Part shown: positions 43,840 through 55,373 of the stretch, piece by piece
Position numbering within the stretch: position 1 is the stretch's first letter
Layout of the letters: each line of letters opens with the position of its first letter
Source of the DNA: Siphonodentalium dalli
Lineage: Eukaryota; Mollusca; Scaphopoda; Gadilida; Siphonodentaliidae
Assembly (NCBI GenBank): GCA_032622095.1
Contig: CP136067.1
Location: forward strand, 55,037,899 to 55,101,898
Length of the DNA stretch: 64,000 nucleotides
Direction of reading: 5' to 3'
Program-made: the position numbers and the translations under genes
The notes under the pieces: generated by a model
The model's input: the letters and a program-made list of their open reading frames with translations, nothing else
What the model was told of the DNA's origin: nothing
Database searches by the model: none

Positions 43840-44220
43840 GGGCGGATCCAAGGGGGGGTGGGGGCGCCCCCGGCGCGCGCCCCCCTATTTTCGCCAGAGC
43901 AGGGAATTTTTATGAGGTATCCAGGCACCCGAAGCTTCCGCACTTAATATTGCTAACGTGCATGCAAATACAGCATGACTTCAATTTGGTATTCCGCGCG
44001 ATATGTATAGCCATGCAAGGGGCGAATACAACACCCCGAGATGAAGGCCCGTGGGCTATTTTTCGCCATGCAGAGCAAACAATTTCTGCGACATTTTGTA
44101 TGGAGTGTCGGAAAATATCTCGCCCGGCACCAAGTTTTGGGCGCCCGAAAGTTTTAACACTGAATATTTCTATCAAAAATAAATATAGCAATTCTAAAAG
44201 TGGAGTCAAAATTTAGACGA
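43840..44220. repeat. Repeat fragment with GGCGGATCCAAGGGGGGG end
   Basis: GGGCGGATCCAAGGGGGGGTGGGGGCGCCCCCGGCGCGCGCCCCCC at 43840-43888 is a GC-rich string unlike the AT-rich surroundings. CAGGCACCCGAAGCTTCCGCACTTAATATT and GGGCGCCCGAAAGTTTTAACACTGAATATT (about 43922 and 44130) are similar direct blocks. I believe it is an old dispersed element but cannot name it. Confidence 0.4.
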
Positions 44221-45480
44221 TTCCATCTATATGTAAAGAACAAATGAATGATAAACATGAGTCGTCTAAAGTGCACTCTAGGTTATACAATGTAGTCCGA
44301 TCAACGCCCGGACTATAAAACGCACTGCATGGCGGCAGTATCATCGTAAAGAGATTATCTAAAGGCATATACGCCATACTACTATGGTATACATGTACCG
44401 TATACATAGTATATTTTCGTATTATTATAGAAAAACATTGCTGGTTCGTTTCCAATGCATGGCATTTAAAATTGGTTATATCTTCCATCACATGTTGTGC
44501 CACCCTAATTGGAACAAATGTGTGATAACAAGACATCTTCTGGTCACGACAAATACGCAACTGCCATTGCTTAATAAAAAAAAAGTCTGACACGAGTCCT
44601 TCAAAACATCGGTTTCCATGTGTCGTCATCGTCATTAGTCAGTTGATTGACTGAATTATATTTATTCATAACCCAAACATTTACACAATAGATATTAATT
44701 TACATACAATATTTTAATTAACATTATGGATGCAACCAGAATGTAGATGAATAGGGATTGGAATACTAGTTAATCAGTTCCGTGTCAGATATTTTTGGTG
44801 AAAACTGTGTTTATACTAATAAAACGAGTACGTGATTGGAGTGTGATCGAACCACCCGTCCCGTTTGGCTTGTATTGATGACTTATTTTGCTGGTGTATC
44901 ATGAAGCTGATGGCTATAAGAAGTGAAACTGAAAATAATCAGCATGTTCAATGGAGGAATTAAGTGGTTGGATAGATGCATTGTATTACCAGCCAAAACA
45001 CCTCTATACTATTACTGTCTAGAAGCCATGTTTTTGCGACTATTCATTCTGAATTACAAAATATTCTCCCATGCATGCACGAGCCCAAATCATAGGCGAC
45101 CCGGTGATTCCGGGGGCTTATTCCATGGACATGTCCGGTGCGCCAAAATAATCATGTCACCCAGATAGTTATAAATACAAGAAGATGCGAAAGAATAATC
45201 AGTCATGAAAATCGTTGACTGATAAAAACTCGAAGATGATGTCTCCTATGTTGCGATGAGTAAAATGAGTTATGGATATATCACCTGTATTGAGTTGTTA
45301 GTTGAGTTTGACAATGCATGGGAAATTGTCAACTCGTCATTGACTTCAGATCTGTGAAGTGATCTGTTATGCCATAAACCAATGAAATCGCACCTATTCT
45401 TCACACTCTCCAATGAAATGGAAGGGAATCCCTTCAAAACAGAACCTAATTTAATAGAGAGTTTTAGAGACATACATCCG
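44221..45480. other. Unique DNA, no recognised gene
   Basis: Several frames of 60-140 codons overlap on both strands without any known domain (for example 44213-44635 minus). AATAAA strings occur but no gene structure is evident. Confidence 0.35.
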
Positions 45481-45560
45481 TTAGGACATTCGTCGGCTTT
45501 TCAAAGAGACTGGTAAAGAAGTGGTAATTTTCATCCATATGTAGAAGAAGAACCTGCTAT
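45481..45560. mobile_element. Family J fragment, left end
   Basis: TTAGGACATTCGTCGGCTTTTCAAAGAGACTG, then GTAAAGAAGTGGTAATTTTCATCCATATGTAGAAGAAGAA, the same internal word as at 43615. Confidence 0.55.
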
Positions 45561-45606
45561 TATTCTTATAATTCTTCAATAACTGAATACTCTGATGAGT
45601 GAATGG

Positions 45607-46016
45607 TTAACCCTTTACCCAACAGAACGGCCCTGTGCCAATGCATTCTCTTATATATGCGAGTCGACCATAGGTCGCCTCGCATATATAAGAGAATGCA
45701 TTGGCTTAACACATTAAAAATTATAAAATGTTTAAAGAATGTAAGAAAAAATGGTAAAAAGTGTTAAAAACAGATTTTTTTTTAGGCCAATGCATTCTCT
45801 TATATATGCGAGGCGACCTATGGTCGACTCGCATATATAAGAGAATGCATTGGCACAGGGCATAACAGCCATAACTGTAACTATGACAATGTGGTCAATG
45901 AGCCGGTTCCAATGATATCCATATTTGTATGGTTTTATTGAGACAGACCCAAGATATTTTAGGCTGTTGAAGCTTTATTTGGCCGGTTTTGGCCGGTTTG
46001 TTGGGTAAAGGGTTAA
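45607..46016. mobile_element. Family C element, full length
   Basis: TTAA-bounded, 410 bases, both hairpins intact. It has an extra CATAACAGC before GCCATAACTGTAACTATGACAATG. Confidence 0.9.
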
Positions 46017-46183
46017 TCTCTACTGGTTCACTTGTCCATCCAATAATAAGTTCAACAAGCAGCCTATTATTACTAGCTTTTACATAATTTATTCTGAGAT
46101 TGTTCCTCTACTTGTCACCTGCTTTCATATAGTTCCTTTAAATGGAGAATGGACCATTCCATTATTTTTCAGCAGCTATTATA
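46017..46183 (-). mobile_element. Family G remnant
   Basis: AATAATAAGTTCAACAAGCAGCC, TATTCTGAGATTGTTCC and AATGGACCATTCCATTATTT weakly match the G family on the minus strand. Confidence 0.35.
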
Positions 46184-46426
46184 TACAGTAATGCCCTAAC
46201 TTTTCAGGATTTAGTCGGAAATATGGCTTGTTGCCATTCATCGGAAAGATTTCAGATAGTAACTTTTCAGGATTTAGTCGGAAATATGGCTTGTTGCCAT
46301 TCATCGGAAAGCTCTCAGTGAGAGCTTTCCGATGAATGGCAACAAGCCATTCATCCGACTAAATTCTGAAAAGTTACCCATAATTCTGCTGTGGTTAAGG
46401 AGTCAATTACTTAGGGCATTACTGTA
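46184..46426. mobile_element. Family A element with internal partial duplication
   Basis: After TACAGTAATGCCCTAAC the segment TTTTCAGGATTTAGTCGGAA...TTCATCGGAAAG occurs twice in a row (46201-46249 and 46264-46312). The right arm is then normal to GGGCATTACTGTA. Sequence between the outer left end and CTTTTCAGG is deleted. Confidence 0.85.
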
Positions 46427-46985
46427 TGTTAACCTTTAATTTAAGTTTTGGAACTGAATTGAAAAAACAATTAAGCAATATATCATTGGTTTAAAATAAT
46501 CATGGATGGAAGCTCATGGTGTCTTCAAACATCTACTTCTGTTCATGTAGATTTCACCAAAAAAGAAGAGAAATATTGCTATATTTACTGTTGATAATGA
46601 GCTTGTGTTTTGGAAAACTAATGCTTCATGCCTCAAAAAGCCCTGCAGGTTACTTGAATGGGAAGATGTTTGCGACAAGACTCCATCGCTCCAAATACCC
46701 AGCAAATATTAGACCCCCAGTTCCCCGGAAAATGTTAAATAATTAACTAGCCGTCACCGCCGAGAAGCGACAACCCGACAGGATATTAAGTGTCATCGCA
46801 GACTGATATAAACCCTCCTCAACATCTCAATGGCTTGCCAGCATCCTTGATAAAGACCTGTTCCTAGAATCAATATTAGCCTAGGTCCCCTGCCTCTGCC
46901 GTGAACTGAGTTATTTGAACATTCTTCGTTTAAGGTGGGGCTTAACCTTTGTTTAGTAAATGGAATCTCCCATCAGTTATAACAG
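46427..46985. other. Unique DNA, no gene seen
   Basis: Frames at 46514-46746 overlap on both strands and show nothing known. AACCTTTGTTTAGTAAATGGAATCTCCCATCAGTTATAACAG at 46945-46986 is a family G left-end fragment into which the next family A element is inserted. Confidence 0.4.
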
Positions 46986-47192
46986 TACCGTAATGCCCTA
47001 AATAATCGTCTCCTTAACCACATCAGAATTTATCAGGATTTAGTCGGAAATATGGCTTGTTGCCATTCATCAGAAAACTCTCACTGAGAGCTTTCCGATG
47101 AATGGCAACAAGCCATATTTCCGACTAAATCCTGAAAAATTACCCATAATTCTGCTGTGGTTGAGGAGTCGATTATTTTGGACATTGATGTA
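46986..47192. mobile_element. Family A element
   Basis: TACCGTAATGCCC at the left and a worn GGACATTGATGTA at the right. The arms otherwise pair well. It sits in a family G fragment. Confidence 0.8.
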
Positions 47193-47213
47193 TATATCAG
47201 AATGATCTAGTAT

Positions 47214-47614
47214 TTAACCCTTTACCCAACAGAAGGGCCCTGTGCCAATGCATTCTCTTATATATGCGAGTCGACCATAGGTCGCCTCGCATATATAAGA
47301 GAATGCATTGGCTTAACACATTAAAAATTATAAAATTGTTAAAGAATGTAAGAAAAAATGGTAAAAAGTGTTAAAAACAGATTTTTTTTTAGGCCAATGC
47401 ATTCTCTTATATATGCGAGGCGACCTATGGTCGACTCGCATATATAAGAGAATGCATTGGCACAGGGCATAACTGTAACTATCACAATGTGGTCAAGGAG
47501 CCGGTTCCAATGATATCCATATTTGTATGGTTCTATTGAGACAGACCGAATATATTTTAGGCTGTTGAAGCTTTATTTGGCCGGTTTTGGCCGGTTTGTT
47601 GGGTAAAGGGTTAA
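47214..47614. mobile_element. Family C element, full length
   Basis: TTAA-bounded, 401 bases, both mirror hairpins intact. Very close to the copy at 41450. Confidence 0.9.
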
Positions 47615-47693
47615 CTGGACCGGGTGTTCAGGAAATATGAGCAGATAACAGACAAAAGAACTGATAATACAATTGCAGAAGGATTTCTAATGG
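47615..47693 (+). mobile_element. Family G fragment
   Basis: GGGTGTTCAGGAAATATGAGCAGATAACAGAC and TTGCAGAAGGATTTCTAATGG. It lies directly after the family C element. Confidence 0.55.
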
Positions 47694-47940
47694 ATTCACT
47701 GAAAGGTGTTTTAACAGGTGCAAGAATTGGCTTATTTTCTCAGAAAAGATGTGCAACTGATGACTTTCTTCAAACACAACAGTTCAGGTTTTCTAGAAAA
47801 ATGATTTTCCCCACCAAAATGTATCATTTGAACTATAAATAAAACGATAAATGCACTAGATAACAATATCAGTTTTCACTCTTTGTTAATGATTAAACTA
47901 CATCCCAATATAATTCAGTTCTAAGAAATAATTTATTCTT

Positions 47941-48340
47941 TTAACCCTTTACCCAACAAACCGGCCAAAACCGGCCAAATAAAGCTTCAACAGCCTAAAA
48001 TATCTTCGGTCTGTCTCAATAGAACCATACAAATATGGATATCATTGGAACCGGCTCCTTGACCACATTGTGATAGTTACAGTTATGCCCTGTGCCAATG
48101 CATTCTCTTATATATGCGAGTCGACCATAGGTCGCCTCGCATATAAAAGAGAATGCATTGGCCTAAAAAAAATCTTTTTTTAACACTTTTTACCATTTTT
48201 TCTTACATTCTTTAACAATTTTATAATTTTTAATGTGTTAAGCCAATGCATTCTCTTATATATGCGAGGCGACCTATGGTCGACTCGCATATATAAGAGA
48301 ATGCATTGGCACAGGGCCCTTCTGTTGGGTAAAGGGTTAA
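47941..48340. mobile_element. Family C element, full length
   Basis: TTAA-bounded, 400 bases, orientation as at 23348. One base change (CATATAAAAGAG) disrupts a hairpin stem. Confidence 0.9.
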
Positions 48341-48595
48341 AACATATTTCACCTAGTTGTAACTCATTAGTTATCTCCCTTTGAAATTTAACAGTACCTA
48401 CAGCACAGAAGAGATGTTCGGTTTACTACAGTAATGTCCTAAATAATCTACCTCTAAACCACAGCAGAATTATGGGAAATTTTTCAGGATTTAGTCGGAA
48501 ATATGGCTTGTTGCCATTCACCGGAAAGCTCTTTCCGATGAATGGCAACAAGCCATATTTCCGACTAAATCCTGAAACATTTCCCTTAACCCTTT

Positions 48596-48837
48596 ACGCA
48601 ACAAACCGGCCAAAACCGGCCAAATAAAGCTTCAACAGCCTAAAATATCTTCGGTCTGTCTCAATAGAACCATACACATATGGATATCATTGGAACCGGC
48701 TCCTTGACCACATTGTGATAGATACAGTTATGCCCTGTGCCAATGCATTCTCTTATATATGCGAGTCGACCATAGGTCGCCTCGCATATATAAGAGAATG
48801 CATTGGCACAGGGCCCTTCTGTTGGGTAAAGGGTTAA
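48596..48837. mobile_element. Family C element with one hairpin
   Basis: TTAA-bounded but only 242 bases. Just one hairpin is present and the AT-rich spacer is gone, as expected from recombination or slippage between the two near-identical hairpins. Confidence 0.9.
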
Positions 48838-49484
48838 AGGGGTACTGTACCCCAATTTCAATAAATTCCCGGTGACAATAGCGATCCAATATGAATATTA
48901 TATTATAAAATAACTAATTCGAGTCGACGATGTCTACTGAAAAAGTTCCGGTTAACAGGCTATCGTAAAAGTAACATTGAATTATTTAATACAAAATAAT
49001 TTATGGCTGGAGTCATAAAATGGAGAATTATGCCATTACGAGTTACCGTTCTTGAAATCGCATCTGTTGTGTGTCTTTTATCGACGGCCGCTCGCGAACA
49101 TTATTGAGTGCAAACAAAACATCTTACCTGCAAAAGGAAGGCCCGTTATAACCGATTCGGAAAAAGGAGAAAGAAACAAGAGTCATAAAGCGTCAAGTAT
49201 TTTTATAGGGAGTGAGATTGTTCGATGGAAGAGATTGAAGGCATCAATCGAAACTGTGAGCAATGAACTTCCGGTTCTTTCTGCGACATGCGTCTTCTCC
49301 GGTGAAGGTCAAACCATGGCGCGTAGTTTGAAATCGTAATATTTTGGTTTCCAAGATCAAGATTTTCATCGCTAAATTAGGTTTATACGAAACTCATATA
49401 ACACGAAAACAATCTAACTTGAAAGTTATTTCAATGGGAGTAAATCAAAAAAATCGCCTATCTCTGTGTACAGTACCCCTTTAA
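48834..49484. mobile_element. Family D element (TTAA-flanked, AAAGGGGTACTGTAC ends)
   Basis: TTAAAGGGGTACTGTACCCC at the left and GTACAGTACCCCTTTAA at the right. The element shares its left TTAA with the family C copy. Length 651 bases. The interior encodes a 95-codon frame at 49052-49339 (plus) with KASSIFIGSEIVRWKRLKAS, which loosely recalls an I-G-x-E-x-x-RW-x-x-L-K word in predicted invertebrate proteins; that could be a captured host exon, but I am not sure. Confidence 0.75.
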
Positions 49485-49528
49485 TTCTGCTGTTGTTAAA
49501 GGGTCATACACTTGGGCATTACTGTGTA

Positions 49529-49879
49529 AAAGCTAATTGGTCGTAGCATCAAATCCTTTGAATTTCTATCTGTGAAGAACTGAGATTTCTTTAAGGGTGG
49601 AACCATTGGTCACCTCAGAGCCACCTTAAGTAATCCACATCTAGAATGTTCATCGCAATGTGACTTCTCGGAGATAATTGATGACTTTGGCGAGGACTTT
49701 GGCGTGCTTCGTTTCCTTAATATTTGCCAGTGTATCTACTGTGTATTTCTTTCATCTTGTTCAGTGGGGCTCCTTATTTTTAGTCATTGATAGCGGAGCT
49801 CTTTATTAAGGTGGTACCAACCCCGAAGGTGGATTTATGAAATGCCATGTTTTCAAATTTGGAGATTGGTACCTTTTTC
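49529..49879. other. Unique DNA, no gene seen
   Basis: Nothing recognised. Confidence 0.35.
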
Positions 49880-50072
49880 ACCTTGGTATGTACTTGTCCA
49901 TGTTTAGTATTGAGAGAGGGAGTATTAGTTCAATCAATAAATCAATAGGATATCCTTCTGCACTTTGTCGTCTGCTCATTTTTCCTGAACAACTCTCCAA
50001 ATGAATAATATACCATTCCATGTATACAGTTATAACTGGGTGGAAGAATCCATTCAGTATAGAAAGGGATAA
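49880..50072 (-). mobile_element. Family G copy
   Basis: On the minus strand: GGATTCTTCCACCC, TTATAACTGTATACATGGAATGG, TTCAGGAAAAATGAGCAGACGACA, GTGCAGAAGGATATCC. The 3' end is worn. Confidence 0.6.
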
Positions 50073-50428
50073 TATATTCAGTGTGGAGACCGTCATTCTC
50101 TGTGCACCCTCCCTGAGATGGTACCTCATTCCAGCCTAACACTCCCTCCCTATGACTGCAAATTTTCACGAACAAGTTTCACACTAAATACTGAGGGTGT
50201 CACTTCCCTCTTTTGGTGCACAGGATTTGGGCCATTTTCAGGTGGTACGTGGAATTCATATCCCTCTGTTAACTGGTACCCAGGATTCATATGCCCAAAT
50301 TAACCGGTATTCAGGATTCAACTAAAGATTTGGTACACAGTTTTATAGCACAAATTTTAATTATTTTCCAGCTGAAATGACTATTTTAATGTAATTCAGC
50401 CTAATACCTCTTGATATGTTATAAATAT
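50073..50428. other. Unique DNA, no gene seen
   Basis: GGATTTGGGCCATTTTCAGG, GGTACCCAGGATTCATAT and CCGGTATTCAGGATTCAAC look like short diverged repeats of TGGTA(T/C)(C/T)CAGGATTCA at 50265-50320, echoed by GGTATTCAGGGTTCATGGGG at 50771. Confidence 0.4.
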
Positions 50429-50667
50429 TACAGTAATGCCATAAATAATCAACTCCTTTACCACAGCAGAATTATGGGTAACTTTTCAAGATTTAGTCGG
50501 AAATATGACTTGTTGCCATTCATCGGAAAGTTTCGGTGAGAGTTTCGGAAAGCTCTCAGTGAGAGCTTTCCAATGAATGGCAACAAGCCATATTTCCGAC
50601 TAAATCCTGAAAAGTTACCCATAATTCTGCTGTGGATAAGGAGTTGATTATTTATGACATTACTGTA
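50429..50667. mobile_element. Family A element
   Basis: TACAGTAATGCC to GACATTACTGTA, 239 bases. The tip has an extra GTTTCGGTGAGAG segment before the normal turn. Confidence 0.85.
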
Positions 50668-51379
50668 CTTGAGCAACTGTGTGAAAACTATAATATTATT
50701 GTAAAATTACTAAAGTATGTAAACCATATTTTCTTAATTGGTATACATGTATTCACCCCTCTCTGTTATTGGTATTCAGGGTTCATGGGGGTAGGGGGTG
50801 ACACCATCAATACTATTTGGAAAATCAAACTATCAGAACAATTTCAACCCATCATATGGCCTGAGATTTCCAACTGATGTTGTGCCATCAACCAAAGTTG
50901 AGCGGGGTTGAGACATCCCCAGCATACACCCCCTGTTGCCTGCCCCTCGATGGATCTTGATCCTTGCCAGGGTGTATTCACCCGGTTGGCAACAAAGGTG
51001 ACTTGGTCTAAAAGTTTCCATCTTTACACACTCTATGGTGCCATGAATATTTCACTAACAAATTGGCAATCATTAATGCTCACAACTCTTGTTTGTAAGT
51101 AGTAAAAAAGCATTCAGAGTGATAAAAGTGCCAATCGCAGTCAAATTGCAACTTGTTTCAGTCTAATTATTGTGAAAATCTATTGCTCCGAACCCTTCAC
51201 TGCAGTGTGAGTGTATTATCATGACTCATAGACTGTCCTGAAAGTTGGTGATTAAAGACACATCCAGGATTCCCAACACAATATCCCGGGTGCTGAGAAA
51301 GGGGTGCCATATTGAGGAAATTCCTACCCCCTCCCTTTCATTTGACAGACTCCTATAGGTGTGCATGTATTTTCATTGG
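50668..51379. other. Unique DNA, no gene seen
   Basis: Overlapping frames at 50833-51102 on both strands show nothing known. Confidence 0.35.
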
Positions 51380-51779
51380 TTAACCCTTTACCCAACAAAC
51401 CGGCCAAAAACGCCCAAATAAAGCTTCAACAGCCTAAAATATCTTCGGTCTGTCTCAATAACACCATACAAATATGGATATCATTGGAACCGGTTCATTG
51501 ACCACATTGTGATGGTTACAGTTATGCCCTGTGCCAATGCATTCTCTTATATATGCGAGTCGACCATAGGTCGCCTCGCATATATAAGAGAATGCATTGG
51601 CCTAAAAAAAAAAAAAAAATTACACTTTTTACCATTTTGTCTTACATTCTTTAACAATTTTATAATTTTTAATGTGTTAAGCCAATGCATTCTCTTATAT
51701 ATGCGAGGCGACCTATGGTCGACTCGCATATATAAGAGAATGCATTGGCACAGGGCCCTTCTGTTGGGTAAAGGGTTAA
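51380..51779. mobile_element. Family C element, full length
   Basis: TTAA-bounded, 400 bases, both hairpins intact. It has a 17-A tract in the spacer, and CGGCCAAAAACGCCC in place of the usual CCGGCC pair. Confidence 0.9.
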
Positions 51780-51973
51780 AGTTCCCTTCTGCATATTGTG
51801 CTCCCATACCCTTTTGTGATACCTGTGCCCCAACAATTTGAAATTGATTCTAGGTAGTAAAATAATAAGTCTAGTCGAGGACATAAATCCACATTCTAGA
51901 TTGGCCCATTCAGTTATAGAAGTGTGTATTGCATGATTCATCTTTATTTGTAGAGATGGTCAGATACTATATT

Positions 51974-52219
51974 TTAACCCTTTCATGATGGGAGCTGCGT
52001 TGGTGCAGCATTAAATACCATTTGCCAGTGCATTCTCCCATAGGGAGCCTCGCATATATAAGAGAATGAACTGGCTTACAAAGCCAATGTAAATATTGTT
52101 AGGCCAATGTATTCTCTTATATATGCGAGGCTCCCTATGTGAGACTCGCATATATAAGAGAATGCATTGGCACAAGGTTTTCGCGAAAATTCAGGAAGCT
52201 CCAGTCATGAAAGGGTTAA
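51974..52219. mobile_element. Family E element, complete
   Basis: TTAACCCTTTCATGATGGGAGCTGCG to GGAAGCTCCAGTCATGAAAGGGTTAA. The first hairpin has lost its left stem; the second is intact at 52101-52173. Confidence 0.85.
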
Positions 52220-52377
52220 ATATATGACATGTAGACAAACACTGAGGCTTCATTCGTAAGGATGTTTATCCTTAGGCTGTTTGTTGAACATATTAGTTGA
52301 ACATCCCTACCATTGAATAATAGGAACCAACCAACTACTAACCAGAAAGAATAATTTAGTCATCAAAGTGCTAAATG

Positions 52378-52546
52378 TACAGTAATGCCCTAAATAATTG
52401 ACTCCTTAACCACAGCAGAATTATGGGTAACTTTTCTCAGTGACTCAGCTTTCCGATGAATGGCAACAAGCTATATTTCCGACTAAATCCGAAAAGTTAC
52501 CCATAATTCTGCTGTTAAGGAGTCGATTATTTAGGGCATTACTGTA
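52378..52546. mobile_element. Family A element, shortened left arm
   Basis: TACAGTAATGCCC to GGGCATTACTGTA, 169 bases. The left arm stops at GGGTAACTTTTC and the turn has drifted. Confidence 0.85.
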
Positions 52547-52550
52547 TATC

Positions 52551-52862
52551 TTTGTCTGTTGTCTGCTTATATGTCCTGGTCATCCATCCTCACGAATAAT
52601 AGGCCAGTTCAATGTATACTTTCATGAATAAATTAAGAATCCATTTTAATAGTAAAGAAAGGATTAATAATATATGCCTTTGCCGATTGGTGGGAGTTTT
52701 TCTTGCCTACATGGTCAGCTGACATGGCCATAATAAAGTAAAAATAGCCATGATGCTGATGTTACCTATCCTGAACATCCCTCCAGATGAAGAACAGACT
52801 ATTCCAATTTATACTTTTATAACTCAATGGGGAAATAAATCCATTCAGTAAAGAAAAGGTTA
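52551..52862 (-). mobile_element. Family G pieces (two)
   Basis: Complement of G at 52551-52664 (TGTTGTCTGCTTATATGTCC...AAAGGATTAA) and at 52775-52862 (CCTGAACATCCCTCCAGATGAA...AAAAGGTTAA). Confidence 0.55.
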
Positions 52863-52951
52863 AATGCGCACATAATGTTTGCAACCTCAAATTACATCAT
52901 ATTCTATAAAAATTATCCCCCTTCGAGTCGAGGAATCCACCCATCAAAGCT

Positions 52952-53062
52952 CAATGAGAGCTTTCCGGTGAGTGGCAACAAGCCATATTTCCGACTAAAT
53001 CCTGAAAATTTTCCCATAATTCTGCTGTGGTTAAGGAGTCGATTATTTAGGGCATTACTGTA
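52952..53062. mobile_element. Family A element, right arm only
   Basis: GAGAGCTTTCCGGTGAGTGG to GGGCATTACTGTA; the left arm is absent. Confidence 0.85.
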
Positions 53063-53627
53063 CAATGACAACTGGAGGTTCGAGTTGAACCTTAATACAG
53101 CAGGACAAACTAGTGAACCATTTCACGCCACTGTGCCGTTATGTTTATTTTTCACACTCTCCCCCACCCCCCCCCCTGGGAATCTAAATTGCAGAACACT
53201 AAAATTGATGTTGGTACTACCTTATTTAATTAAACAAATTTATAGTCATTTAGATAGTGTATACCTCATAATAGTGAAGATAATTTCTGTTATAGTTGAC
53301 ATCGTCATCAAGAATGTTAACTAATAAATTTTGTTCAAGGACAAGACAGATTTTTTTTATTGAACATTTTTGAAACCCTCTGTATTTTGCAAAAGTAAAG
53401 CAATGGGTGTACAATTATTCATTATCTTGTATTTTATATTTCACTGATGTGCAATACATTGTGGCAGAAAAACTGCGGGAATTCTTCTAGTGTTTTTTCT
53501 ATCACATGGAGAACGCTTATTTTCCCACAGGTGTTCGGTATATTGGTGGAATTTATTTTTTTTTTTTCTTCTGATCACCTGTAAGACTGTTAATGAAATC
53601 ATTGGGAGATTTTGAAAATTATGTGGA
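53063..53627. other. Unique AT-rich DNA, no gene seen
   Basis: A C-rich CCCCCACCCCCCCCCC tract is at 53161-53177 and T tracts near 53350 and 53557. Confidence 0.35.
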
Positions 53628-53815
53628 GCCTTGACCTTATAAAAGTATACATTGGAATGGCGTATTATTCATTTGGACAGATGCTCAGGAAATATAAGCA
53701 GACGTCAGTCACATGGAGAGATAATACAAGAGCAGAAGGATTCCTATTCATTTCTGGGAAATGTTTAGATAGCAAGTTCTAGAAACTATATTATCTGAAC
53801 ATTTCCTAAGGGAAC
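53628..53815 (+). mobile_element. Family G copy, cut by a family A element
   Basis: TTATAAAAGTATACATTGGAATGG, an ATGCTCAGGAAATATAAGCAGAC block, GCAGAAGGATTCCTATTCATT and AACATTTCCTAAGGGAACTAC, where family A begins at 53816. Confidence 0.7.
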
Positions 53816-53924
53816 TACAGTAATGCTCTAAATAATCGACTCCTTAACCACAGCAGAATTATGGGTAATTTTTCAGGATTTAGTCGGAAATATGGCTTGT
53901 TGCGATTAATCGGGAAGCTGTGGC
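53816..53924. mobile_element. Family A element, left arm only
   Basis: TACAGTAATGC to GTTGCGATTAATCGGGAAGC. No right arm follows. Confidence 0.8.
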
Positions 53925-53939
53925 CGAGCGGCCTTTTAT

Positions 53940-54132
53940 TTAACTTTAATATTATCTGAACATTTCCCACCAATGAATATGAATCTTTCAGCACTTTTAT
54001 TATCTTTTTGTCTGACTGCCATCTGCTAATTTATACTGTACACCCCTCCAAATGAATAATAGACAATTACAATGTATACTGGTACTTTAATATAATTGAG
54101 TGGGAGAATCCATTTAGTATAGAAAGGGTTAA
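53940..54132 (-). mobile_element. Family G copy
   Basis: Complement of G: TTATCTGAACATTTCCCACCAATG, GTCTGACTGCCATCTGC, CACCCCTCCAAATGAATAATAGAC, GGGAGAATCCATTTAGTATAGAAAGGGTTAA. Confidence 0.65.
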
Positions 54133-54211
54133 ACATAGCACCTCCTGCTTCAGTCTCTTTCAAAAGCAGACGAATATCCTAATGGATGTATGTCTCTAGA
54201 AGTCTCCATTA

Positions 54212-54787
54212 TACAGTAATGCCTTAAGTAATCGACTCCATAACCACAGCAGAATTATGGCTAACTTTTCAGGATTTAGTCGGAAATATGGCTTGTTGCC
54301 ATTCATCGGAAAGCTTTCGCAAATTTCAGAATCCCAATGTTTGTGCAAAATTGAAACAAATTGCTGCAGACTTTGTCTTAATATCACACTGTGGAAGTCT
54401 GCAGCCAGCATAAATTCATTGTTGAGAATGCCAGGCAAAGACTAATGAGATAACAAGGACTATCTTGAATATCAGAAATTTTAAGCCAGACCCAACTAAA
54501 GTCTGCTATATGATAATTGACCAAGTTTCAATTGTAAACAGAAGTTATATGTGTAGAGCATGCAACTACAGTAATACCCTAAATAATCGACTCCTTAACC
54601 ACAGCAGAATTATGGGTAACTTTTCAGGATTTAATTAGTCAGAAATATGGCTTGTTGCCATTCATCGGAAAGCTCTCAGTGAGAGCTTTTCAATGAATGG
54701 CAACAAGCCATATTTCCGACTAAATCCGGAAAAATTACCCATAATTCTGCTGTGGTTAAGGAGTCGATTATTTAGAGCAATACTGTA
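54212..54787. mobile_element. Composite: family A left arm + segment H + full family A
   Basis: A left arm at 54212-54318 (TACAGTAATGCC to GGAAAGCTTTCG) is joined to segment H (54319-54566), which is followed by a complete family A element (54567-54787) ending CAATACTGTA. Segment H plus the A element also lie together at 42399-42862. The whole is bounded by outward family A ends and could have moved as one unit. Confidence 0.75.
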
Positions 54788-55373
54788 CTCCTCAATGTGT
54801 ATTTAGTAATGAGAGGGTTAGTCGAGCAGTCACCGGCCATTCCACATACAGCATAATATCGGTGTACTTAAAAACCACATGAGCCCTTTCAAACCACATG
54901 AACCATACATCAACTTGTCGGAACTAGCACTAAATATGCAAATGCAATAGCAGTCAATCACACATACCACTAATGCCATTCATTATTCAGTGAATTCAGT
55001 AAAATGTTGTCAACCCCATTTGGTGCCCCCAAGCACTGATGAAATAACTCTTCGCAACATAGCAATTCAAGAAAGATAACTCTAAATACTACTATTTGAA
55101 TCCAGTTTTGCTCTTTAATAGGAGTCAAACAGCTAATCAGACACCTCCGTATTTTCCATCGATTCTGAAATATGTAAGCCGATTTGATGAGGGTGACGAT
55201 TGTCATACAGCAGCAAATTTTTTACCAGTTGAAATTACTCCATATTTGGATTAAATGTATGAAGTTATTTGGGTGTTTGTGCTCAATATTTTACAGGTAC
55301 TAATTAATTTCTGGTTATTTAATCCATAGATTTCACAAAAACGGTGTACCTTACTCAATACATTTCTAGCTAT
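54788..55373. other. Unique DNA, no gene seen
   Basis: A frame at 54970-55206 (minus) has no known domain. Confidence 0.35.

Larger units (their letters stand above)
48427..49528. mobile_element. Family A element split by two TTAA insertions
   Basis: The left arm and turn run from TACAGTAATGTCC to CCTGAAACATTTCCC at 48595. The remaining right-arm sequence TTCTGCTGTTGTTAAAGGGTC to GGGCATTACTGTG is found at 49485-49528. In other copies the junction reads CCCATAATTCTG; here it reads CCC-TTAA-TTCTG, so one substitution created the TTAA target. Families C and D occupy it in tandem. Confidence 0.85.
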
